In this document: positions 9,801 through 17,500 of the stretch, piece after piece | How the letters are laid out: each line of letters begins with the position of its first letter | Position numbering within the stretch: position 1 is the stretch's first letter | From: Durusdinium trenchii | Taxonomy: Eukaryota; Sar; Dinophyceae; Suessiales; Symbiodiniaceae | Length of the DNA stretch: 64,000 nt | Direction: 5' to 3' | NCBI GenBank assembly: GCA_963970005.1 | Contig: CAXAMN010026772.1 | Span: forward strand, 560,617-624,616 | Notes under the pieces: model-generated | What the model saw: the letters and a program-made list of their open reading frames with translations, nothing else | The model's database searches: none | Told to the model about the DNA's origin: nothing | Translations under genes and position numbers: made by a program

Positions 9801-11365
9801 GTGTGTTCTTCCTATTATCTATGGTTTCTTGTTTACTGTGGCATAAGGCTTGATACAGCATGTTTACACACCAGTGTACACACTCTTGCTAAAGCAAGGT
9901 CTGGGAAACTTGTGTGGTATGCATGGCTTCAGCGTGGCCTGATCAGCATTGAAGACATTGCCAAGTGGCGATTTGAAGGCAGGGAATTCATGCGCATTCT
10001 ATGTGAATGGGTTCATCTCTTTGTGCAATGTTTGGGAAGGGTACATCTCCCCGGTGTCTTTCATTCTATATATATACTCTGGTATATGTGCATATATATA
10101 AATACAGACGGTGTATATATATATAAACCTGGACGTGTGGACATGCATGCATTCTTTGTCATCTCAATCTTTGCCTGTGTGTGCGTGATGTGCATATAGA
10201 ATGCGCTGTTGGCTGCTCATTTGAACCACCTGCTTTTCCACCCTCAGGCAACATTCAGCGAGTCCACGATCTTCTGGAGGGAAAAAGGGCTAGGGATGGG
10301 ATGCTGCATTTGGTCCATCTCCTCACTCCGCCAGACATGTCCACTGATGACGGAGAGATTGAAGTTTTGGAGGCTTTGAGAAATACTCCAGCTGAAGGAG
10401 AGACCCGACTTATTTGGGCTCTTCAGGATGGAGATGATGAGACTTCAAGGGCTCCTCTGCCGGATTGGATCGCATCTCCCATCCAAAGGGCAATCGTCAA
10501 ATGGAGTGAGGACCACCAAAAGTGGTTGGACCGTATTGAGAAAAAAGAATCTGAAGGCAAATCATTGACAGCCGCAATGCAAAGGCAGTACGAGAGTTGG
10601 CAAAAGGATCAGCAACAGGGCCGCTTTCTTTTCAACAAAGAAAAGCAAGGCCTTGCTGGTGCAATTCGCAAAAATGCCAACTTGAATGCCCTCAAGAAGA
10701 AGCTGTTTTCTGTGCAAGTGTGGTTCTCCCCGATTCCTGCCGAGTTGAAAATCCAAGCTGCAAGCGGCGACGCCAAGAGATTGGTGGCTCTAAGGGGAGA
10801 ACCTACTACAATCCCTGCCTTTCCGGCATTTCTTGATCAGGGATTGGCTGATGACATTGCAGAGGCTGCCATTGCGGGAGAGCTGGAAGAGCAGGAGCAA
10901 GAGGAAGGCCATGACGAGTTTGCTGAGGAAGAGTACCTCCTCCAGGAAGAGATGGATCACCTGAACACCGCGGATGACCCGGAAGAGGTGATGGCTTATA
11001 CCTCAGAGGAAGAGGAGATGAAGAACATTGTGGAGTCTAAGTGTGTCAGGGTGAAGGACTTTTTTCACAGGCCCTCGTTCAAAAAGCTTCATGACATGGG
11101 GCTGACGGCACTCCCAGCACTTCCTGAAGGCGGAGTTCACTTGTCCTACCACAAATCTTCCAGGACATGGGCTGGGTATTACCCAGGCCGGAAAAGCATG
11201 AATTACACCCACGGAGGCAGCACAAAGCGATCTGAGGGTGAAGCTTTGCTGTTGGCCATCAAGTCCATTGTTCAGAGTCATGTCGAGAACAACCGGCGTG
11301 ACATGGCTTGGAAGACACAATTTGACAAGATTTTGCAGGCAGAAGCGACGTGTGCCAAGCTTTAA
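654..11365 (+). CDS. Multi-exon ASCH / cytosine-C5 methyltransferase / DDE transposase fusion gene (whole gene model)
   Basis: Predicted exons: 654-864, 1012-2311, 2419-2778, 2985-3107, 3320-3358, 3480-4319, 4592-4759, 5021-~5161, 5360-5604, 5820-6381, 6540-6791, 9322-~9530, ~9703-9741, ~9895-9978 and 10248-11365 (TAA stop). From 1012 to 6791 each junction I tested keeps phase, using GT (4320, 6792), GC (2312, 2779, 3359, 5605, 9979) or GA (4760, 6382) donors and AG acceptors. The product would exceed 1,800 residues: ASCH-like domain, C5 methyltransferase, basic linker, helix-rich DNA-binding-like region, DDE core and acidic C-terminus. Seen directly: the motifs, phases and common strand. Known: C5 methyltransferases have been captured by dinoflagellate retrotransposons. 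Inferred: here the partner is a DDE DNA transposase in the same reading frame. The 5' end is not resolved. Separate trans-spliced or polycistronic messages remain possible. Confidence 0.72.
1012..2311 (+). CDS. ASCH-like domain exon, ending in methyltransferase motif I
   Basis: This is the largest exon of the gene (about 433 codons). Near its start, R-K-T-M-E-I-R followed about 10 residues later by E-G-D-E-V-A-L-I, and further on a W-x-W-Y-x-E-A-V-E-V-F-D-P-P-L block, match the ASCH/PUA-like fold pattern (GxKTxExR, xxGDxVxL, and a late hydrophobic strand before a proline). A second F-D-V-P-S-P-V-P-W block follows near 2010-2035. At about 2238-2266, I-G-T-T-C-S-G-S-D-I-V fits motif I of C5 methyltransferases (S-adenosylmethionine binding). 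ASCH domains bind RNA, and related PUA-like folds read modified bases. A role in reading methylated element DNA or RNA is inference. The exon ends at a GC donor in phase 0. Confidence 0.62.
2419..4319 (+). CDS. Cytosine-C5 DNA methyltransferase catalytic domain (five exons)
   Basis: Exons 2419-2778, 2985-3107, 3320-3358 and 3480-4319 continue motif I from the previous exon. Motif II is F-S-V-E-A-D with a following V-F-Q-D-V. Motif IV is D-I-F-I-S-G-P-S-C-K-D-L-S, catalytic Cys codon 2656-2658; it has SC where PC is usual. Motif VI is I-Y-E-N-V-R-G (ENV codons 3021-3029). Motif VIII is V-P-Q-R-R-M-R (3513-3533). A P-C-V-T-P-G-H-P-V-Y block suits the end of the target-recognition region, and motif X is G-N-S-F-T-T-T-V-A-Q (from 3951). 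Key residues are intact, so activity is plausible. A Lys/Arg-rich tail (K-K-G-K-R, K-Y-K-R-K-K-K-G) follows and could be a nuclear signal or DNA contact. Joining G-Y-D-F to A-W-Q-L across the GC-AG intron 3359-3479 restores the family's normal spacing before motif VIII. Confidence 0.85.
3359..3479 (+). other. GC-AG intron carrying the CATTCTATGTG motif
   Basis: The donor is TTT|GCACTT and the acceptor CCAAG|GCTTGG. CATTCTATGTGAA begins at 3389, about 30 nt inside the intron. Removing the interval restores normal spacing between the G-Y-D-F and V-P-Q-R-R blocks of the methyltransferase, which is strong evidence that it is an intron and that GC donors are used here. Confidence 0.7.
4592..6381 (+). 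CDS. Transposase N-terminal region and first DDE aspartate
   Basis: Exons 4592-4759, 5021-~5161, 5360-5604 and 5820-6381 stay in phase with the methyltransferase exon through GT, GA, GT and GC donors. Early exons carry a helix-rich region with Y-K-W-C-K-Q-R-K, then L-R-R-L-L-G-I-K and L-P-P-E-L-E-N-L, which looks like a DNA-binding head. The 5360 exon has a long helical stretch (L-Q-A-T-I-E-Q-W-N-Q-A-V). The last exon contains R-L-I-A-N-F-D-Q-V-W, the catalytic Asp being codon 5986-5988, then T-L-T-T-L-S-W-S-D-G-S-L-G-R-G. That pattern fits the first half of a DDE (DDE_1/pogo-like) nuclease fold. The superfamily is my inference. The exon ends at a likely GA donor at 6382. Confidence 0.7.
6540..9530 (+). 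CDS. DDE transposase catalytic core, second and third acidic residues
   Basis: Exon 6540-6791 contains A-L-I-L-C-D-H-A-S-Q-H, where the Asp codon 6699-6701 is followed by a conserved His as in DDE_1 enzymes. It ends at a GTACAG donor. Exon 9322-~9530 follows a 2.5-kb intron and contains I-P-G-G-W-G-A-A-G-A-P-N-D-G-W-H-Q, the likely third acidic residue being Asp codon 9397-9399. The junction K to D-I-V-C-G-D keeps phase. All three catalytic acids are present, so the nuclease could be active. The intron at 6792-9321 is far longer than the gene's other introns and holds repeat-like G/A-rich sequence. Confidence 0.68.
6792..9321 (+). other. 2.5-kb intron with repeat-rich insert
   Basis: This interval splits the DDE core. 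It contains three CATTCTA motif copies (6934, 7313, 9177), several (TA)n runs, and an AGGGACCAAGG-type short tandem repeat around 7556-7618. A G-rich block near 7790-7850 (GGTGAGGAAGGAG, then CAAGCGATCT) recurs near 8888-8930. That pairing suggests a separate insertion between about 7.5 and 8.9 kb. Open frames here are low-complexity and I find no conserved motif. Confidence 0.5.
9703..11365 (+). CDS. C-terminal region of the fusion protein, acidic with a conserved-looking end
   Basis: Two small exons (about 9703-9741, ending at GTAAGT, and about 9895-9978) carry K-L-V-W-Y-A-W-L-Q-R-G-L-I and join in phase through a GC donor at 9979 to the last exon, 10248-11365. The last exon is about 372 codons and ends in TAA. 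It has a Lys/Gln-rich helical segment (Q-R-Q-Y-E-S-W-Q-K-D-Q-Q-Q-G), then a strongly acidic segment (E-L-E-E-Q-E-Q-E-E-G and repeated E-E-E). It ends with H-L-S-Y-H-K-S-S-R-T-W-A-G-Y and T-H-G-G-S-T-K-R-S-E-G-E-A-L. That end pattern is faintly like a small AP2-type DNA-binding sheet, which I cannot confirm. Confidence 0.6.
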
Positions 11366-12370
11366 GCTTGCAGATCTTTCCGTGCATGTTTCCAAAGCAC
11401 TTGCATGCGTTTCGACCGGGTGAAAAAGGCATGTGCACGCTCACACAGTATCGGCTTGGGAAGCGGGTGTGTGCAATCTAATATATAATTTATATATATA
11501 TATACAGATTTTGCTATATATGTATAGTCATTCTATGTGAAACATACCTCACCCCTTACACAGACTGAAAGTTAGAATTGCTTATCATAGATTGCTGACT
11601 AGTGGGGTGGCATTCTAACTGAATGAAAACTGGCAGCATTCTAAGTCAGTTGGTCTCCGTTTTGGGAATTGCGCGTGCATTCTAACTTTCAGTCTGTCAC
11701 TATAGTGGGGTCTCCCCAATTCCAAATAGGTGAAAGGCTATCCACACAGTCAGTCGCTTCGTCGCTTGAACTTCCGTCGCATCCGAACCGCAGAACTTCC
11801 GTGGCGAAGAACGAAAATGAACTACTCCACCTGGTAGTCAATCCATCCACCACTACCAGGTAGGACATGAGTGGAGTTCATAAACACGTACTGGTAGTCC
11901 ATAGTTCCTACTCCACCTGTACTTCCTCCACTTGAACTCAGGAACTACCTGGTACTACTACCAGTTCCGGGGTAGTTCATGTTCATCATTTTCCTGAACT
12001 CTCAGGGTCTCACCGAACCCGGCATCCGAACCACCCCAACACTCTGCGCTAGGCCCTGCCCCCAAAGGCACCGAGTGATGGGCACCCAGTGACGGGCGTT
12101 CGATGTGACTGCTTGGTCTTGCAGGAGGTCTTTTCCCACCATGGAGGGGGAAGCGCGCTTCTTTGGGGGGAAAAGGGAAAGAAGAGTGGGATCGCTGCAA
12201 TCATCAACTCAACTGAGGTGCCGATTGAAGCAAACCAAGCTCAGTTCTGCTGGATTGGTTAAAGGGAAAATCTACAGGAAATCACGGTGTTCAACTCCAA
12301 AACTATGGGTTTCTTGTAGATGTTCCCTTAAACCAATTCTGGGACACATGGGAAGGTTCTTTGAACCCAG
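11366..12370. other. Non-coding stretch with GGTAGT/ACTACC repeats
   Basis: After the stop codon come an AT-repeat tract (about 11480-11520) and the inverted repeat described separately. At about 11825-11985, CTGGTAGT and ACTACCAGG-type words are repeated in both orientations, enough for a foldback. Around 12237-12340, V-K-G-K-I and, in another frame after an AG, Y-G-F-L-V-D-V-P faintly recall an S1-type RNA-binding domain; I do not call it. Confidence 0.35.
11561..11696. repeat. Short inverted repeat with internal CATTCTA copies, possible right terminus of the element
   Basis: CAGACTGAAAGTTAGAAT at 11561-11578 is exactly inverted at 11679-11696. Between them lie two more CATTCTA copies (11611, 11637), and one more begins at 11678 within the right arm. 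Another copy lies just outside at 11529. No further copies follow until one seen near 51.9 kb. It could be the subterminal end of the methyltransferase-transposase element or a separate 136-bp miniature element. No clear target-site duplication flanks it. Confidence 0.5.
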
Positions 12371-12469
12371 AAACATTACCTATGGACGACGTACACCTTC
12401 GACCCAGCCGTCGGACGGGACAAGCTGCTGGAGTTAGAGGATGACCCCAATGTGCAGCGATTGACTTGT
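12371..12469 (+). CDS. Probable internal exon, unrecognised protein
   Basis: An open 33-codon stretch lies between a CCCAG acceptor and a GTAAGT donor. It reads smoothly as Y-T-F-D-P-A-V-G-R-D-K-L-L-E-L-E-D-D-P-N, a composition typical of real protein. Flanking exons were not identified, so it may belong to a plus-strand host gene disturbed by nearby insertions. Confidence 0.45.
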
Positions 12470-14356
12470 GTAAGTGGCACAACCCCCATCTGTCCATCAA
12501 CGGTTTGGGTTTGTACCGTACTGCCTGCTCTGAACTCTTATGACAAGTCATGATCCACAAAGATTGAACCCACAGGATTTCACGATGTGTTTTAGTAAAT
12601 CAGATGTGCCATGCGATACCATCATATTCTGGGGAACCAACTTGCAACTTGGGCCTGGTCTCATGCAATCGTCTGCGGATGAGAAGGACGCAGCCGCAGG
12701 GCTCTGTGATTTTCAGGCATAATGGTACGAATGATAGGTCCGGTCATAAGCAGCAGGCATCCAGCCCTGCCCGCGCGTGCATTTCCACTAAGGCCGGCGA
12801 ATCCTCTTGAATCGCAGACCCGCTAGATTTTTTGGAGCTGTCCGGGGTCCGCGGAGATTCGGGATAATTTGACTTGTGATGGTCTTGTGACTTGGAAAGA
12901 GATGCTGCGTAAATCTCATACACCGAAACGGTCCTAATCCTTTCTGAGTGTTTTTTTTCACTGAGCCAACCTCATCAGTGGGTGTAGAAGCACTAGCTTT
13001 CCTTCCTACACCAGGTATTTCGATACTTAGAACGATAGGATTTAACAATCTAAAGTAAAGTGTACAAACTATTTTTAGGCCTCTTGCGATACAGAACTAC
13101 CCTTTCAAAAATACAACAACCCAGACGGCAAAGGGCCTGTCTCAAACTAGGACCTAGGACGAGCAAGAAGTGGTTCTTTTCTATCGGTCTGAGGTTGACA
13201 AAGAACTTTCAAACTTGCAAAGATACATAGAAAAAAACAACACCACGGAAAGCGGGGTTATTGGAAGGACAATAGATTGTGAGGGACGTCGATAAATCAC
13301 CCATTCCGTGGTGTTGGTAGGTCTCCATATATATATATATATCATATATCCTTGGATGTAAGTCTCATTTCCTCTCATCCAAGTCATATTGCGTCATGTC
13401 AACAGTCGACCGTCTGCGTCGTAGCAGACGACAGTGATATACGTCTGGTCGACGGCCATGGGAACTTCCTGCCAGGTTTTTGGGGTGTTTGATTTTTATA
13501 TACTTGTAGCAGACCGTCGCACAACAGGTCTGCAAAGCAAAGCGGTTTTCCGGCGAAGGCTAGTCGCGTAGTCTAAATGGCTTTAGGCCTTGAGAGAAAA
13601 AGTGACCGGCAAAAATGAAGTCACTCTCAAGGCTCAAACGGATTCCATGTCAAATGCTCACTTTCACAATACTATACTCTATACTGTATTTAATAACTCA
13701 CAGTGTATCTAGTGTCTCTTCTCTATCCAACAATCACGAAGTGGGAAGGGTTTCTTGCCAGAGAAGGTCTTTCCCACCTTTGTGCTTGTTGGAGACCACT
13801 CAATATCTACTGGGGTTAAGCATCAATGGTCGTATCGCGGACGATGACAGCACGATATCGCGTGCACGGCTAGAGATTTCTTTGCTCGGCCAGTTTTTTT
13901 TCTGCTTTTGGCATCAGTGTGTTTTTCGTTGTTTTCCCACTTGTATCAGCTTGTCAAATTGGTCCTGTAGCTGTAGCATCTGAGGTCGAGTTTTGCTGGT
14001 TTTCATCATGGCCAAGGCTGAAAGGAGTGCCGACATCTCGACTCGAAGAAAAAACGGCGCCGACATCAGCACTCCGGCGCGACGCGTGAGTTAGGCATCG
14101 AGTGGCTCTCACATGCGGATGTTGCAACCATGTTGATGTCGGAACTTGTGATTGATGTTTACCCAAACAGAAGCAGCACAATAGAGTGCGGGATTGTAGG
14201 CTATTCACCTTTTCGTGTTCATTGCAAGTTGGGTGGGTCAACCAAAAATGGCCTGGAAAAAAGATGCTTTTGCTCCTCCTCCATATCACCTCTTCTTATC
14301 TCTTCGCTTCAATCCCTTCTTTTTTTGGAGACCCCCCCCAGCATCTCTCTTCGCGC
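12470..14356. other. Non-coding stretch, no gene recognised
   Basis: No convincing exon on either strand. It includes a (TA)n tract near 13328-13342 and a pair of GTCGACC/GGTCGAC-like words near 13400-13460. It lies between the plus-strand exon and the 3' end of the minus-strand WD40 gene, so it may include that gene's 3' untranslated region. Confidence 0.3.
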
Positions 14357-14536
14357 TCACCGCTTGGCATAGAGCACCAGACTGGCATCGCCGCCACCGG
14401 TCACGAAAAAGCGCCCATCGATGGGGGCGAAGGCCACTGCGGTCACGGGCGAGGGGCGGTGGTCAAACTTCTGCCGCAGCTGCTGCGTTTGAAGGTCCCA
14501 GAGCTTGACCAAACCGTCCCAGGAGGCGGAAACCAC
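14357..14536 (-). CDS. Last WD40 exon with stop codon
   Basis: The exon begins after a CTCCAG acceptor (minus strand) and holds one full blade ending in K-L-W-D-L, then R-P-S-P-V-T-A-V-A-F-A-P and G-G-G-D-A-S-L-V-L-Y, followed by TGA at 14357-14359. H-, S- and D-containing turns typical of WD40 blades are intact. This fixes the gene's 3' end. Confidence 0.75.
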   Translation of the reverse strand: MVSASWDGLVKLWDLQTQQLRQKFDHRPSPVTAVAFAPIDGRFFVTGGGDASLVLYAKR

Positions 14537-17500
14537 CTGGAGGCTGGACGCGACCGCGACGCGACGCGACGGCGACGGCAAGCCCCCCATCCCGGCGAGC
14601 CCGCCGGTAGCGAGTTTGAGACGAAGAAGACGGGACACGATTGTCCTGATTTCGGTACACCAAGTCGCGTCTGCCCCCCACACAACACCTCAACGCCGAC
14701 GCCTGGCTTAAAACAGCTAGTTCTTCAGGACTACCAGGTGCTAGCCACTGCTGGGCCACCAGAAGCAACACAGTTTGCATGAGTCGGGTTGGATCCATGG
14801 GTGTTTCTCCTGCGCCACCAGCAGCGCAGCGTTTCGGCATACATTCACCCTCCCGGAACCCCCGAACCAGCTCGGGATCGGGGCTTCGACGCACCGGACA
14901 ACACCCGGACGTGGGGTGTGTGAAGGCGGGGATGGGGTGTTTCTCTCGCTGGCATTCGGAGTGGAGACGAATGAGCAAAGCGCTTGGTGGACCCAGACGA
15001 CCCATGAGGCTCTGTGAGGCTGAAAGGAACACCCTTCGATGTTCCATAAAGGTGCTACAGGGGCCGATGCCAGGTACCACCTTATTGGTTGTTCGTTGGG
15101 GGTATCCCCTCGATTCATCAACTAACAATAGAAAAGGCCAGCCGTGATTCCAACCCATCAGAGGTGTCAGAACGAGGGAGCAAGAGGCCTCCTACGTAGG
15201 GCTAGATCCTCCCAAGTGGGGCGTGGCAGCAGCTGGAGTTTTGAAACGTGCTCCCTGGAAGTCCCTTCGACCATGTTGAAATCTGTGATCTGGTTTTGTA
15301 GTGCAAAATCCTTAAAGCAACACAGCTGGTTGTTCGGGATGCAGGCTATTCAATAGATGGTGGTTCGACTTCTATGTTGCCTGATGTTGTTTCTTGGACT
15401 TTGCATTCCTTTTACTTCCTATAGTGGCCTATGGAATCATATGCTAATATATGGAATATAACTACTACCAGCACCCTCCAACAGGTCACCACCTGCCACT
15501 TTGAAGTTTCCAAAAGCCACCAGAGGAGACCTATAGAGTCAGGTGCTGGTATATAAATATAGCAGGGGTGCGATTACTAGATCCCCATGGCAAAACAAAG
15601 ACAAACGTTGTTTTTGTACGTATATAATACATATATATATATATGTATATGTATATATATATACAGTACAGTATATATATATATATATATCTTGCATCGA
15701 CGACGCCATCCACGGGCCACGTCACGCGCAAAGCGCGGAAAGCCATCGGTTAAAGGATGCCATGCCGTGTTAGGCTAACTTCAAAGCCCGTTATTCCAGT
15801 CCGCTTCCCCATGGTCGAATCCGGTACAGAAGGAGGAACGGGTGGTCAACAGCTGATGGAGGACTTCTCGGCTTTAGGGAGATGTTGTCTCACGATCCAC
15901 ATCGAGCCGCTAGGAACCCTCTCTCGGCCTCGAAACCAAACGCTCCGTTCACAAGCCTTCGATCCCTCAAAACCTCCGGATTGGTTCAGGTCCGGACCAC
16001 TGGGTCCCCAAGGAAGACCGGGTTTTGTACTCTTCACGGAGGGTCGCTCCTGGAGCCCGTTCGGGGTGGGAGAGCTTGGAATCCCCGGTCTTCCCTTGGA
16101 TCGTCCACACCAACGGAACGATCTGCCGGGCCGGTCCGTCTTTTGCGTCCCAGGCGCCAGTTGCTCGCTCGGATCCGGGCACACTTGCACCGCCGTGATC
16201 CTTTTGCTGTGCGCAGGAAAGCGTTCCACCGGTGGCTTTCTTCTCCGCTGCACCCAATCACTGGCGTCCATGAGGCAGATCGTCCGGTCGTCACCTGCGC
16301 GTCTCCACGTGAGAAGCGACTCGCAGTGCTCAAGTCAAGACGTGGGCCCGAGCCGTTTCTGGGAAAGCTGGGTTCCCGATTCTACAGGGAAAGCTGGAAG
16401 AGTGTAATTCCAATCACATACTGCCAGTTCTGTTGGTTTATAGACCCCCGAATGATGTGCATTCCATCTATATCATTAACGTGGCATATCTTACTGGCCC
16501 AAACCTTCATTTTGCCGGTTTGCGGATCCTCTCCGGCCTCCACTGAGGAGGACTTTGGACCTCTGATCAAAGGACAAACTTCTCACAGCAGCGGAGGAGC
16601 TCGTGTGCGCTTGCAAATCTGCGGTCACCCACTGCAGCGACGGTAGCCGCAGAAGCCCCACAGAGCCTGGCCACCCAAAAAGGCGGAGCCCGAAAACTTT
16701 GGGAGGAATAAATGGAAAGATCTGGCAACTGCGAGTGGATCTTAATCAGCGAAGTTTGAAGCTATCACTGACGGTCCATAAGCGGCGTAGCGTCGGAACG
16801 GAAACCGCACCTTTTCTAGTCGCTTGATCCTTGAGCCAAAGTACATATGGTACATATATATGTACAAGTTGCACTGTACGTGTCGCTGCACTTCCATTCG
16901 CAGCAACGATGGACCTATTCCCTGGGAGTCCAATGGACCTACTCCCTGGGAGTCTCCAAGGCACCAAAAAAAACATAAAAGTGGAAAACCCGAAAACTGA
17001 GGACGCCTTTTTGGACCAGGCGTCCATGGGAGCCCAGGCGGCGACTCTTAAAATTGGTCTTATGGATGCAACTGAGTCCAGGAATTTCCTGAAGACTTCT
17101 GGTGCCCAATATCGTCGGTTTCTGGACTTCTAGACCATGTGGTTGCTCCTCAAAACAGGTTTCTGGAGTACCAGTGGACAACCATCAGAACGGGCAAAGG
17201 CGCCCAAATACCCAAATAATCCCTGTTCAGAGCCAGAACGAATGGATTTTCCGCAGACCCGTGCAGCGGTTTCCGCAGATTGTCAGTTATGGGACCTGAT
17301 GAAAGAAATCGACCACGGATTCGACAGGCAGAACATCAACGGATTCGCGGAATTCGAAAGGTCAAACAATGGTTGTTCGGTCAAACCCGTTTAACCCATG
17401 GTTGTTGAAAGCTTGGGGTATATATATATATATATACAGTATCACTTTGAACTCTACTGTGGTCGCTCGTGATCTCCGCCTACTTTCTTGGCCAGGAAAA

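Noticed and set aside
11561..11696. TA target duplication around the inverted repeat
   Set aside because: The flanking dinucleotides are CA and TC, so a mariner-type TA duplication is not supported.
12237..12340. S1 RNA-binding domain
   Set aside because: The two S1-like pieces are in different frames without convincing splice sites.
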